DNA from: Pseudomonas sp. PDM18
Lineage (GTDB): Bacteria > Pseudomonadota > Gammaproteobacteria > Pseudomonadales > Pseudomonadaceae
Direction of reading: 5' to 3'
Assembly: GCF_014852585.1 (NCBI RefSeq)
Contig: NZ_JACVBX010000020.1
Coordinates: 17,726 to 81,725, forward strand
DNA length: 64,000 nt
The notes under the pieces are model-generated. The model made no database searches. It worked only from the letters and a program-made list of their open reading frames with translations, and had not been told where the DNA came from. Below are positions 17,783 to 26,326 of this stretch, piece by piece. The position numbers and the translations under genes were made by a program. The stretch's first letter is position 1, and every line of letters starts with the position of its first letter.

Positions 17783-17799
17783 CGTAACAGGCTCTCGTA

Positions 17800-17876
17800 G
17801 GGCGCATAACGCGCCAGCGTTATCCGCCGAAACAACGGCGGAAAACCTGTTCCAGGTTATTCGCCCTACGGTGTCG
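17800..17876. repeat. Intergenic inverted-repeat element (GTAGGGCG...CGCCCTAC type)
   Basis: CGTAGGGCG at the left and CGCCCTACG at the right enclose a GTTATCCGCCG-like middle. This is a different family from the GTAGGAGCGAGC REP. It lies 18 bases after the receptor stop and could act as a transcript end. Confidence 0.65.
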
Positions 17877-17878
17877 AC

Positions 17879-17897
17879 GGCCCGCGCAATGCGGGCC
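17879..17897. terminator. Hairpin between the receptor and phosphatase genes
   Basis: GGCCCGC-GCAAT-GCGGGCC, a 7-base stem between convergent genes with no clear T run; probably assists termination in either direction. Confidence 0.45.
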
Positions 17898-17902
17898 CCT
17901 GC

Positions 17903-18760
17903 TCAGCGCACCACCTCTCCCCACACCACGCTCGCATCGTCGTGGATCTTCAGCCGCGGATACTCCAGCGCCTGGTCATCGGCGCTTTCCAGCGCGCGCA
18001 GGTCATCGATCAGCGCCTCCACGCCACGCTCGGGCAACGCCGCGAACAGCGCGTCGAGATCGTACTGGCGGAAATCCAGCAGCCGGTCGAAGCCATCGCT
18101 CACCAGCATGAACGCCTTCAGCCCCGCGGGGTCGAGCACCCGGCGCTGCACGTGGGGAATCCAGCGCTCACTCGGGTCGAGGCACCAGTAGCCTTCCGGT
18201 GTATTGGCCAGCGCGCGGTTGCGCCGCACCCATTCGCGACTGGCCTGCCAGAGTTGCGCGTGGCTCCAGCCCGGATTCGCCTCGCGTAGCGCCAGCAGGC
18301 GGTGCACCGACTGGCGATCGATCTCTTCCAGCGGCGTATCGCCGAAGCTCTCCACACGGCCATCGTCCCAGGCCAGGTGGATGCTGGTGTCGCAGAGATT
18401 GAGCAGCTCCAGCGAGCCATCGCCCAGCACCCGCAGCAGGCTCAGGCAAGCGGTGGGCAAGTTGAGATCCAGGCTTGCGGCCACGCCGGAGTCGCGCTGG
18501 AAATCCGCGGCGATGCCCGCCTGCAATTGCGCCAGCAGGTCGCCGGTCGGCCGAAACGGTTGCTCTTCCAGCAGACGCTGCAGGTGCGCATTGGCGCTCT
18601 GCGCCAGCCAGCGCGCATCGCTCTCGCCGCCCACCAATCCCTGCCCGAGACTGGTCGCGCCATCCAGCACCCAGGCCGCCTGCGCGGTGTAGCCGATGGC
18701 ATCGTCGTTCACCGGCGAACCCTGGCGGCAGGCCGCCCCACGTACGGAAATCGTCGTCAC
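17903..18760 (-). CDS. PP2C-like protein phosphatase domain protein
   Basis: 285 residues from a GTG at 18760 preceded by AAGGAGAG at ideal spacing; the much longer open frame beyond it is an artefact of GC-rich sequence. PP2C-type landmarks are the early VNDDAIGY segment, AWVLDGATSLG, the LVSDGFDRLLDF motif and the C-terminal DDASVVW, which supply the metal-binding aspartates. No kinase domain or sensor is fused, and no cognate kinase is adjacent. It is divergent from the Vgb-like gene by 81 bases. Confidence 0.7.
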   Translation of the reverse strand: MTTISVRGAACRQGSPVNDDAIGYTAQAAWVLDGATSLGQGLVGGESDARWLAQSANAHLQRLLEEQPFRPTGDLLAQLQAGIAADFQRDSGVAASLDLNLPTACLSLLRVLGDGSLELLNLCDTSIHLAWDDGRVESFGDTPLEEIDRQSVHRLLALREANPGWSHAQLWQASREWVRRNRALANTPEGYWCLDPSERWIPHVQRRVLDPAGLKAFMLVSDGFDRLLDFRQYDLDALFAALPERGVEALIDDLRALESADDQALEYPRLKIHDDASVVWGEVVR

Positions 18761-18841
18761 AAGCCGCTCTCCTTCGTTTCGTCGGCCACACTGACCGGCG
18801 TACAGTCTCACCTGAATCCGGACTCTGCCAAGGAGAGCCCC

Positions 18842-19801
18842 ATGCTTCGCGTCCTGCCGCTGTTCCTCGCCAGCCTGCTGCTGGCCACCGGCGCCCATGC
18901 CGCCGAGGTGAGATACTTCGACCTGCCCAAGGACTCCGGCCCGCACGATGTGGCGCCCACCGAGGACGGCAAGGTCTGGTACACCGCGCAGAAGCTCGGC
19001 GTGCTCGGCCGGCTCGATCCGCAGACCGGGCAGACCGAGCAGACCGAGCAGATCAGCCTGGGCAAGGGCTCCAGTCCCCATGGCGTGATCGCCGATGGCA
19101 ACGGCGACGCCTGGATCACCGACAGCGGCCAGAACGCCATCGTCCACGTGGATGCACAACGCCTGGGGGTGGAAGTCATACCGCTGCCCAAGGAGGCGGC
19201 CGACGCCAACCTCAACACTGCAGTATTCGATGACGACGGCGTGCTGTGGTTCACCGGGCAGAACGGTTTCTACGGCCGTCTCAACCCGGACAGCCGCGAC
19301 CTGAAGGTCTGGCCGGCGCCGCGCGGCAAGGGCCCGTATGGCATCGCCGTGGCTCCGGATGGCGGCGTCTGGTACGCCTCGCTGGCAGGTAATTACATCG
19401 GCCAGATCGACGGCATCCAGGGCAGCGCCACCGCCTTCGATGCACCGAGCAAGGATGGCGGCCCGCGCCGCCTGTGGGCGGATTCCGTGGGGCGGCTCTG
19501 GGTCAGCCAGTGGAACGCCGGGAGCCTCGCACGCTTCGACCCCAGCGACAACCAGTGGAAAACCTGGAAACTGCCGGGCGATCATCCGCAGCCTTATGCG
19601 GTCTACGTCGATGCCATGGACCAGGTGTGGCTGAGCGATTTTTCCGCGAATGCGCTGCTGCGCTTCGACCCGCAGAGCGAGACATTCACGGCCTTCCCCA
19701 GCGACCACGCAAACGCCAATGTCCGCCAATTGCTTGGCCGGCCCGGCGAGGTGTGGGGGGCCGAATCCGGCACCGATCGCCTGGTGCTGATCCGCGATTG
19801 A
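18842..19801 (+). CDS. Exported Vgb-like beta-propeller protein (virginiamycin B lyase fold)
   Basis: 319 residues: a signal peptide ending in GAHA, then repeated propeller blades with the pattern GxVWYT..GxLGRLDP, GDAWITDSGQNAIVHVD, GVLWFTGQNGFYGRLNP, GGVWYASLAGNYIGQID and GRLWVSQWNAGSLARFDP. This is the fold of virginiamycin B lyase and SMP-30-like proteins. A periplasmic location and lack of clear Vgb active-site assignment make actual lyase activity doubtful. The GST gene follows 31 bases later and may share its transcript. Confidence 0.75.
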   Translation: MLRVLPLFLASLLLATGAHAAEVRYFDLPKDSGPHDVAPTEDGKVWYTAQKLGVLGRLDPQTGQTEQTEQISLGKGSSPHGVIADGNGDAWITDSGQNAIVHVDAQRLGVEVIPLPKEAADANLNTAVFDDDGVLWFTGQNGFYGRLNPDSRDLKVWPAPRGKGPYGIAVAPDGGVWYASLAGNYIGQIDGIQGSATAFDAPSKDGGPRRLWADSVGRLWVSQWNAGSLARFDPSDNQWKTWKLPGDHPQPYAVYVDAMDQVWLSDFSANALLRFDPQSETFTAFPSDHANANVRQLLGRPGEVWGAESGTDRLVLIRD

Positions 19802-19832
19802 ACCGATGACCGAACCCCAGGAGTTGCTGCCG

Positions 19833-20456
19833 ATGAGTACCCGCCCCGTCCTGTTCCACGCCGCCGCTTCGCCCTTCGTGCGCAAGGTCATGGTCCTGCT
19901 GCACGAGACCGGCCAGGTGGACTCCGTGGAGCTGTACGCCGCCGTCCACACGCCCATCGCGCCGGACGCCGGCGTACTGCACGACAACCCCGCCGGCAAG
20001 ATTCCCGCGCTGCGCCTGGCCGACGGCCAGACCCTGAACGACAGCCGGGTGATCCTCGAATACCTCGACCAACAGCACGCCGGCGAACCGCTGATTCCCC
20101 GCGAGGGCGCAGCGCGCTGGCGTCGTCTCACTCTTGCTTCGCTGGCCGACGCAGTGCTCGACGCGGCCGTGCTGATCCGCTACGAAACCGCCATGCGCCC
20201 ACAGGAAAAACACTGGGATAAATGGCTGGACAACCAGCAGTTGAAGATCGTCCGCACCCTCGCCTACTTCGACGGCCCTGCCCACGCCGAACTCGCCGGG
20301 CGCTTCGACATTGCTGCCATCGGCGTGGCCTGTGCCCTGGGCTACCTGGACTTCCGCCAGCCGCACTGGGACTGGCGCGCCGAGTATCCGCAGCTGTCCA
20401 AGTGGTTCGCCGAAGTCAGCCAGCGGCCTTCGATGCAGGCCACGGTGCCGGCCTGA
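19833..20456 (+). CDS. Glutathione S-transferase family protein
   Basis: 207 residues from the ATG at 19833 with CCAGGAG upstream. N-domain: FHAAASPFVRKVMVLLHETGQ, PAGKIPALRLADGQTLNDSRVILEYLDQ; C-domain: helical with FDIAAIGVACALGYLDFR. It is only distantly similar to the other GST at 12745-13497, so it is a different subfamily and not a recent duplicate. The substrate is unknown. Confidence 0.85.
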   Translation: MSTRPVLFHAAASPFVRKVMVLLHETGQVDSVELYAAVHTPIAPDAGVLHDNPAGKIPALRLADGQTLNDSRVILEYLDQQHAGEPLIPREGAARWRRLTLASLADAVLDAAVLIRYETAMRPQEKHWDKWLDNQQLKIVRTLAYFDGPAHAELAGRFDIAAIGVACALGYLDFRQPHWDWRAEYPQLSKWFAEVSQRPSMQATVPA

Positions 20457-20490
20457 AGCTCCCGCTACAGAGAACAACGCCAGCTTCGAT

Positions 20491-20748
20491 CTATCGAACG
20501 TTCAGGCGAAGGCCACACTCTCCAGCCGGCACCGCCCAGCTCCCTCTCCCTATGGGAGAGGGTTGGGGTGAGGGCATAGCCAGCGCGCCAGAACTTCGTC
20601 TCGCACAAGCCGCGCCGCACCACTCGTCGCTGAAAGCGCTCATCACGCACCACTCGCCGCTCAAGCCCTGCTCGAACAACCCGGCGATCCGCTGCGCCAG
20701 CCGCCGCCCCACTTCACGCTCCTCGCGCAATCCGCTCCAGGCACTCAT
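20491..20748 (-). CDS. Small protein whose C-terminus is encoded by repeat DNA
   Basis: 85 residues. The ATG at 20748 overlaps the TGA of the upstream membrane-protein gene by one base, so translation is probably coupled. The first 33 residues (beginning MSAWSGLREEREVGRR) look like a normal charged helix. Residues 31-48 contain a short internal duplication (GEWCVMSAFS / DEWCGAA), and residues 57-70 (AMPSPQPSPIGRGS) are the translation of a CCCTCTCCC...GGGAGAGGG repeat. The ancestral C-terminus was therefore probably replaced by repeat insertion. It is last in the creB-creC-creD direction. Function unknown. Confidence 0.5.
   Translation of the reverse strand: MSAWSGLREEREVGRRLAQRIAGLFEQGLSGEWCVMSAFSDEWCGAACARRSSGALAMPSPQPSPIGRGSWAVPAGECGLRLNVR
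20541..20576. repeat. Intergenic repeat of the CCCTCTCCC / GGGAGAGGG type
   Basis: CCCTCTCCC-TAT-GGGAGAGGG with 9-base perfect arms, followed by TTGGGGTGAGGG. This repeat is widespread between genes in pseudomonads and related bacteria. Here it falls inside the small open frame described above. Confidence 0.75.
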
Positions 20749-21050
20749 CACTTCTTCCCCAGTCGGTAGATCGGCAACGCCAGCAGCAGGCCGAGCTGTG
20801 CCACGCCCATGCACATCTCCAGGAAGGAGCGCACATGGGGATTGTTCGCCGCATCCTCGACTCCGGTGAGTTGCGTCCACAGTTCGCCCGGCAGCAAGAG
20901 CGCGAGGTGCGCCAGCGGCTTGCCGGTGGCCACCAGCAGAGCGATCCAGTCGAAGCGGCCGAGCAGCATCAGCACCGGCAAGCACAGGCCACTCACCAGA
21001 AGGCCGGCGAACAGGCACAGAGAAAAACGCATCAGGTTAGGCATATCCAT
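20748..21050 (-). CDS. Small inner-membrane protein downstream of creD
   Basis: 100 residues with three hydrophobic segments (about 6-30, 34-54 and 78-96) and a KK C-terminal tail. It begins 5 bases after the creD stop on the same strand, so it almost certainly belongs to the cre transcript. I do not recognise a named family. Confidence 0.7.
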   Translation of the reverse strand: MDMPNLMRFSLCLFAGLLVSGLCLPVLMLLGRFDWIALLVATGKPLAHLALLLPGELWTQLTGVEDAANNPHVRSFLEMCMGVAQLGLLLALPIYRLGKK

Positions 21051-21055
21051 TCTCC

Positions 21056-22498
21056 TCAGCGCGCCGCGCGCACGTCTTCCAGGGAAAATTCCAGGTCATC
21101 GCCACGGGGCTTGCCGATGCCGTACCAGTCCAGGTGACGGGTCAGGACCATCACGCCGCCGAGCACGCCGAACAGCAGCAGCGAACCCATCAGCAGCGCG
21201 TAGTCCTCGGCACTGAGCAGCGCGTAAAGCATCCCGTAGAGCCCGGCCAGCCCGAGGCTGAACCCGGCTCCGCGCCACAGGCTGCGCAGCACATGGCAGA
21301 GGTAGAAGCCGATCAGCCCGACACACGCGCCAGCGGACAGCAGGTAGGCCAGCTCGAAGCCGACATGCTCGGAGAGCGACAGCAGCAACAGGTAGAACAG
21401 CGCCAGCGCCATGCCCACCAGGGCGTACTGGATCGGGTGCACCGACAGGCGCTTGAGCACTTCGAAGAGGAAGAAGCCGGCGAAGGTGAGGACGATGAAC
21501 AGCAGCGCGTACTTCACCGCGCGGTCGGTCTTCAGGTACTGGTCCACCGGGTCCACCAGCGCCACGCCGAAGCGGTGCTGGCCGAACTCGTTGCACTCGG
21601 CGGAGTTGACGCGGAAGGCATCCGCATCGACCGCTTCGACCGCGTCGGCGACATCCGCCTGGGCCGGCGCAGTGCAGGCACGCAGCTGGTCCTCCAGATT
21701 CGTGGCGAAGAAGCTGGTGCGCCAGCGGGCGCTGAAGCCCTGGTCGCTGACGCTGCGCTCGGTGGGCAGGAACTCGCCGCCGAAGCTGGGGTGCGGCCAG
21801 TCCGAGACCAGGTTGACCTGGCTGTCGCGGCCGACCGGGGTGATGTCGAGGCGGCTGCTGCCCAGCAGCGACAGTTCGAAGGCGTAGTCAAATCGCTGTT
21901 CGTGATCGCTGGCTTTGAGTGGCAGCACCGCATGCACGCCGTTGCCGAGGAACTGGCTCTGGGTGCCCGGCTGGAAGTCGCGCAGTTCGTCACCGACCTT
22001 CAGCTTCGGTGCGTTCTCGATGCCGCGCACGTCGCTGATGCCCACCGCCAGCAGCGGGTCGTCGAAACGGTAGCTGCCCAGGTCGCTGGTGATGCCGTAG
22101 TTGGCCGGCAGGACGAAGCTGCCGCTGACCTGGCTGTCGGCGTGGAACAGCCGCGCCTCGTAGATGCCACGATGACGCAGCTCGGTGCGCATCTGCCCAT
22201 CGAGGCTGAAGACTTCCGGCAGGAAGTACAGCCGCCCGCGCACCTCGCGCTCCTGCAGCACGCGCTGCTGGCTCGCCTTGTCCAGGCGCCAGCCACGGAT
22301 GGTGCGGGTATAGGGCACGACCACCAGCGGGCCGGTGAGCTGCTGGCTGTAGCTGGCGCTGCGGGCGATGTCCTGCAGGACTTCGTCGCGGTAGTTCTGA
22401 CGCTCGTCTACGAGGCCGTCGATCATCAGTAGGGGTATCAGCAAGAGGACGATCAGCAGCGCAATGGCGCCGAGCTTGATGCCGAGGTGGCGATTCAT
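21056..22498 (-). CDS. creD: Inner membrane protein CreD
   Basis: 480 residues from the ATG at 22498; the open frame extends further upstream but the true N-terminus is the membrane anchor MNRHLGIKLGAIALLIVLLLIP. A long periplasmic domain (about 30-330, with VVPYTR and AVLPLKASDHEQRFDYAFELSLLGS) is followed by five or six transmembrane helices, as in E. coli CreD (Cet). CreD is a main output of CreBC and influences envelope integrity and, in P. aeruginosa, beta-lactam response. It lies downstream of creC with 109 bases between, containing half a REP. Confidence 0.92.
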   Translation of the reverse strand: MNRHLGIKLGAIALLIVLLLIPLLMIDGLVDERQNYRDEVLQDIARSASYSQQLTGPLVVVPYTRTIRGWRLDKASQQRVLQEREVRGRLYFLPEVFSLDGQMRTELRHRGIYEARLFHADSQVSGSFVLPANYGITSDLGSYRFDDPLLAVGISDVRGIENAPKLKVGDELRDFQPGTQSQFLGNGVHAVLPLKASDHEQRFDYAFELSLLGSSRLDITPVGRDSQVNLVSDWPHPSFGGEFLPTERSVSDQGFSARWRTSFFATNLEDQLRACTAPAQADVADAVEAVDADAFRVNSAECNEFGQHRFGVALVDPVDQYLKTDRAVKYALLFIVLTFAGFFLFEVLKRLSVHPIQYALVGMALALFYLLLLSLSEHVGFELAYLLSAGACVGLIGFYLCHVLRSLWRGAGFSLGLAGLYGMLYALLSAEDYALLMGSLLLFGVLGGVMVLTRHLDWYGIGKPRGDDLEFSLEDVRAAR

Positions 22499-22585
22499 CG
22501 AAGGCTTCTCCGTAGGTGGACGACGGGGCAAGCCTGGGGCCCGTACGTGGGGGCGCTCGGGGCGAAGTGTGGAGAGTGTGTGGGT

Positions 22586-22610
22586 TTTATGTGGCTTCGG
22601 CTCGCTCCTA
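22586..22610. repeat. Half REP overlapping the creC stop codon
   Basis: CTTCGGCTCGCTCCTACA matches one arm of the GTAGGAGCGAGC REP family. The complement of CTA within it is the creC stop codon, so REP sequence supplies the end of creC. Confidence 0.6.
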
Positions 22611-24023
22611 CAAGGGCAAAAGCAGGCTCGCGCGCACGCCGCCCTCGACGTTCTCCACGCGCAACTCACCGCCATGCAGCGCTGCCACCTCAGCGACGAA
22701 GTTGAGGCCAAGACCAGTGCTCTTGCGCCCACTCACCGGGCGCGGCAGCGAATAGAAGCGCTCGGTCAGGCGCGGCAGGGCAAACTCCGGAATCGCTTCG
22801 CCCTGGTTGAACAACTCCACGCGCCAACCATCGCCGTCAGGCTGCGCAACGAAGCGAATCACGCCACCGGCCGGGGTGAAATCCAGCGCATTGTCCAGCA
22901 GGTTGCCCAACGCCTGGCGCAGCAGGAAACGCTCACCCACCACGCTTGCCTGCGGTGGAATCGCATTCTCCAGTTGCACGTCCTGCACACGAGCCATGCG
23001 CTCATCGATCAGCTCATTCGCCAGCTCATGCAACGCCACCGGCACATGCTCCTCCAGCCCCTGGCGCTGCTCCACCTGGGCGAGGTTCAGCAGGCGCTCG
23101 ATCAGTTGCTGCAGGCGCTCGCTTTCCCCGGCGATGTTGGCGACGAAGCGCGCGCGCTGATCGGCGGGCATCTCGCCCTCGAGCAGTTCCGCGGCTCCGC
23201 GAATTGCCGCCAACGGGCTCTTCAATTCGTGGGTCAGGGTATGCACGTAGCGCTCGACGTAATCCTTGCCTTCCAGCTGCACGCGCATGTGCTCCACCGC
23301 GCCGGCCAGCTGCGCCATCTCGCCGCCCCGGTATTTCGGCAGCTCCGCGCGGCGGCCCTCGCTCACCGCCTGGGCGTAGCGGGTCAGGCGATCCAGCGAG
23401 CGGCTCAGCCACCAGGACAGCCCCGCGCCCACCAGCAGGCCGAGCACGATCAGCCCGGCGCCGAGCCAGGCCAGGCGCCGCTGCGAGCGGTCGATGTAGG
23501 GCTGCAGCGTGCGATTGGGCTTGGAGACCGAGACCACGCCGATGATCTTGTCGCCGTCGCGGATCGGCGCGGCGACGTACATCACCGAGGACTCCGGATC
23601 GTCCGCCGACTCGCGGCTGGAGCGCGCCCCGTACTGGCCGTTGAGGGTCCGATAGACGTCATTCCAGCGCGAATAATCCTGGCCTACCGCCTTGCCGAGG
23701 GAGTCCAGCAGGACGACGCCGCGCGCGTCGGTAACGTAGATGCGGTGGTTCACCGCGGTCTTGTTCACGCCCCAGATGTCCGCCTGCGGGCTGCGCGCGC
23801 CGTATGCGCGGAGCATGTCGGGCAGCCGACTCTGGTCGAGGGTGCCGCTCTTCACGTCGGCCTGGAGAATCTCGGCGAGCAGGTTGGCGGTATCCACCAG
23901 CGTCTCTTCGCTGGACTGCCGCACGCCGGGGCGGATCTCGTCCATCACCGTGCGCAGGACGAACCAGCCGGTCAGCCCGACGAAGAAGAAGTAGACCAGG
24001 AAGATCCGCAGCGACAGGCGCAT
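22608..24023 (-). CDS. creC: Sensor histidine kinase CreC
   Basis: 471 residues: N-terminal membrane helix (about 7-24), periplasmic sensor domain to about 183, second helix (about 186-205), HAMP, then the kinase. The H-box is YVHTLTHELKSPLAAIRGAA with phospho-acceptor H265, characteristic of CreC; the N-box NLLDNALDF and the GLGLNFVAEVAALHGG loop are intact. Its start overlaps the creB stop by one base (TGATG). CreC responds to metabolic state, and in Pseudomonas also to PBP4 inhibition. The stop codon lies in REP sequence. Confidence 0.93.
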   Translation of the reverse strand: MRLSLRIFLVYFFFVGLTGWFVLRTVMDEIRPGVRQSSEETLVDTANLLAEILQADVKSGTLDQSRLPDMLRAYGARSPQADIWGVNKTAVNHRIYVTDARGVVLLDSLGKAVGQDYSRWNDVYRTLNGQYGARSSRESADDPESSVMYVAAPIRDGDKIIGVVSVSKPNRTLQPYIDRSQRRLAWLGAGLIVLGLLVGAGLSWWLSRSLDRLTRYAQAVSEGRRAELPKYRGGEMAQLAGAVEHMRVQLEGKDYVERYVHTLTHELKSPLAAIRGAAELLEGEMPADQRARFVANIAGESERLQQLIERLLNLAQVEQRQGLEEHVPVALHELANELIDERMARVQDVQLENAIPPQASVVGERFLLRQALGNLLDNALDFTPAGGVIRFVAQPDGDGWRVELFNQGEAIPEFALPRLTERFYSLPRPVSGRKSTGLGLNFVAEVAALHGGELRVENVEGGVRASLLLPL

Positions 24024-24712
24024 CAGGCCTTGTCCGGCGCGTAGCTGTAGCCCAGGCCGCGATGGGTCTGGATCGGTTCGGCGGCGGGGGCGACCTGGCG
24101 CAGCTTGGCGCGCAGGCTCTTGATGTGGCTGTCGACGTTGCGCTCATAGCCGGCATCGGCGGCGACGCCCAGCGCATCGAGCAACTGCTCGCGACTGAAG
24201 ACGCGCTCGGGGCGCGCCAGCAATGCTTGCAGCAGTCGGAATTCGTGGCGGGTCAGGGCCAGCGAATGGGCGTGGTAGCGAATCTGGAAGCGCTCCTCGT
24301 CCACCTCGAACGGGCCGTTGTTGGCAGGTGCCGTGGCCGGCGCTTCACGCGGCGCGGTGCGCTTGAGGATGGCCTTCACCCGGGCGGCGACTTCGCGCGG
24401 GCTGAAGGGTTTGACCACATAGTCGTCGGCGCCGATCTCCAGTCCCACCACGCGGTCGATCTCGGCGTTGCGCGCGGTCAGGAAGATTACCGGCACCTCG
24501 GAGAAGCGCCGCAGTTGCTTGCAGGCTTCGAAGCCGCTGATGTCGGGCAGGCCGACATCGAGAATGACCAGGTCGAACACCTCACCCTGCAGGCGTTCCA
24601 GGGCGGGGCCGGCGAGGTTCAGCCAGGTGGTCTCGAAACCTTCGGCCTGCAGGGCATAGAGCAGTGTGTCGGCGATGGCGGCTTCATCTTCGACAATGAG
24701 GATGTGGGGCAT
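24023..24712 (-). CDS. creB: Response regulator CreB
   Basis: 229 residues from the ATG at 24712 (MPHILIVEDEAAIADTLLY); upstream in-frame codons do not fit the receiver fold. The receiver has the acidic pair E8/D9 and phospho-acceptor D52 in LVILDVGLPDISG; the C-terminal winged helix ends in SHIKSLRAKLRQVAP..IQTHRGLGYSYAP, the OmpR/PhoB class. It is the first gene of creBCD. I found no TTCAC-N6-TTCAC cre tag in front of creD. Confidence 0.93.
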   Translation of the reverse strand: MPHILIVEDEAAIADTLLYALQAEGFETTWLNLAGPALERLQGEVFDLVILDVGLPDISGFEACKQLRRFSEVPVIFLTARNAEIDRVVGLEIGADDYVVKPFSPREVAARVKAILKRTAPREAPATAPANNGPFEVDEERFQIRYHAHSLALTRHEFRLLQALLARPERVFSREQLLDALGVAADAGYERNVDSHIKSLRAKLRQVAPAAEPIQTHRGLGYSYAPDKA

Positions 24713-24778
24713 GGGATTCCGATTCCCGGGATGGTCCGCAGAAGGGTCCATCATGCCCCGCGCCGCGTCAATCGAGGA

Positions 24779-25300
24779 TCAGGAGCAGCTCGGCTTGCCG
24801 GCGACGAAACGCTCGCCCGAGTCGACGGCGACGTGGAACTTGCGCAAGCCCTTGGCGCCCATCAGGAAGGGGTAGTTGAAGTGGCTGCGGTCGGTGAGGT
24901 TGACTTCGATGGTGCGCTGGTCGCCTCCCAGGCACACCGGCAACTCGATCACCGGACGCTGGCTTAGGCCGGGAGTGGAAGCTTCTTCGTCCTCATCGCC
25001 CGCGCCGTCAGAGCGGTTCTTGATCTTCGAGATGCGCGACAGCTTGTGCTCGTACACCGAGTCGCCGCCATCCTTGGTGGCCAGCTTGAAACGCACCCAG
25101 TCCTCGCCGTCGCGCTGGAATATCTGGATGTCCTTGGCCGACAGCGACGAGGTGTAGGCGCCGGTGTCCATCTTGGCCTGCAGGGTCTGGTTCAGTTCAG
25201 GCAGGCTGACCCATTCGTAGCGGCCGTACAGCTTGGCGTCTGCGGCCAGTGCGAGGCCGGGGAGCGCAATAAGGGAAAGCAGGGCGAGGACGCGTTTCAC
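24779..25300 (-). CDS. Exported retropepsin-like (DUF785, 'ATP-dependent zinc protease') protein, copy 1
   Basis: 173 residues from a GTG at 25300 with GGAG upstream, giving a signal peptide (VKRVLALLSLIALPGLALA). The conserved core is the aspartic-protease-like AKMDTGAYTSSLSA, followed by RRS-like KLSRISKIKNRSDG and FNYPFLMGAKGL. The family name 'zinc protease' is historical; the fold is retropepsin-like. It sits 66 bases upstream of creB on the same strand. A second copy is at 29259-29771. Confidence 0.8.
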   Translation of the reverse strand: MKRVLALLSLIALPGLALAADAKLYGRYEWVSLPELNQTLQAKMDTGAYTSSLSAKDIQIFQRDGEDWVRFKLATKDGGDSVYEHKLSRISKIKNRSDGAGDEDEEASTPGLSQRPVIELPVCLGGDQRTIEVNLTDRSHFNYPFLMGAKGLRKFHVAVDSGERFVAGKPSCS

Positions 25301-25435
25301 GCGGAATCTCCGGGGGTGGAATATGTCGCATAGGACTAGCACGGCGGCCATTGGTTCGCCATACCCGCGCCGCTTGGGCCAGACCAATTGTCTGCGTATC
25401 ATGGCCGCGCCACCGTCGCACAAGGAATGGACCCC

Positions 25436-26320
25436 ATGCCGGCAGTCAAAGGCGTCATCGCCAGCCTCCTGCTGTTGCTCAACACGCTGATCCTGATCGG
25501 GCCGATGATGCTTATCGCGCTGCTCAAGCTGGTCGTCCCCGGTCAGGGGGCTAAGGATGCGTGCTCGCGCGGGGTGATGTGGATCGCCGAGACCTGGGCG
25601 GAGATCGACAAGGCCATCTTCGCCCTGATGACCCCGACCGTCTGGGAAATCCGCGGCGCCGCCCAGCTACGCGGCGACACTTCGTATCTCGTGATCAGCA
25701 ACCACCAGTCGTGGGTCGACATCCCGGCGCTGGTGCAGGCCTTCAACCGCAAAACGCCCTACTTCAAGTTCTTCCTGAAGAAGGAGCTGATCTGGGTGCC
25801 CTTCCTCGGCCTGGCCTTCTGGGCGCTCGACTACCCCTTCATGAAGCGCTACAGCAAGGCCTTCCTGGAGAAGCACCCGGAACTCAAGGGCAAGGACCTG
25901 GAAATCACCAAGGCCGCCTGCGAGAAATTCAAGCGCATGCCGGTGACCGTGGTGAACTACCTCGAAGGCACGCGCTTCACCCCGGCCAAGCAGGCCCAGC
26001 AGCAGTCGCCCTACCAGAACCTGTTGCGCCCCAAGGCTGGCGGCGTGGCCTTCGTGCTGGCAGCGCTGGGTGAACAGCTCGATACCCTGCTGGACGTCAC
26101 CCTGGTCTACCCGAAAGGCCCGCGACCGGGCTTCTGGGACCTGCTGTGCGGACGCGTGCCGCGCGTCATCGTCGACATCCAGGCGCGCGAGATCGACCCC
26201 GCGCTATGGCAGGGCGATTACGAGAACGACCCGGAGTTCCGCCAGTACGTGCAACACTGGGTATCGCAGCTGTGGGAACAGAAGGATGCGCGAATCGAAC
26301 AGCTGCGCCAGGAGTTCTGA
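25436..26320 (+). CDS. PlsC-type lysophosphatidic acid acyltransferase family protein (YihG-like)
   Basis: 294 residues from the ATG at 25436, which has AAGGA 9 bases upstream. The acyltransferase block I is SNHQSWVD (H90, D95) and the block III glycerolipid-binding motif is YLEGTRFTPAK. Two N-terminal hydrophobic segments anchor it in the inner membrane. The family acylates lysophospholipids; acyl preference cannot be read from sequence. It is divergent from the retropepsin-like gene by 135 bases. Confidence 0.85.
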   Translation: MPAVKGVIASLLLLLNTLILIGPMMLIALLKLVVPGQGAKDACSRGVMWIAETWAEIDKAIFALMTPTVWEIRGAAQLRGDTSYLVISNHQSWVDIPALVQAFNRKTPYFKFFLKKELIWVPFLGLAFWALDYPFMKRYSKAFLEKHPELKGKDLEITKAACEKFKRMPVTVVNYLEGTRFTPAKQAQQQSPYQNLLRPKAGGVAFVLAALGEQLDTLLDVTLVYPKGPRPGFWDLLCGRVPRVIVDIQAREIDPALWQGDYENDPEFRQYVQHWVSQLWEQKDARIEQLRQEF

Positions 26321-26326
26321 CGCTCC

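Noticed and set aside
20541..20660. Clustered short repeats after the GST gene as a CRISPR array
   Set aside because: Repeats are single copies of an intergenic element and a short duplicated coding stretch; no regular spacers, no cas genes.
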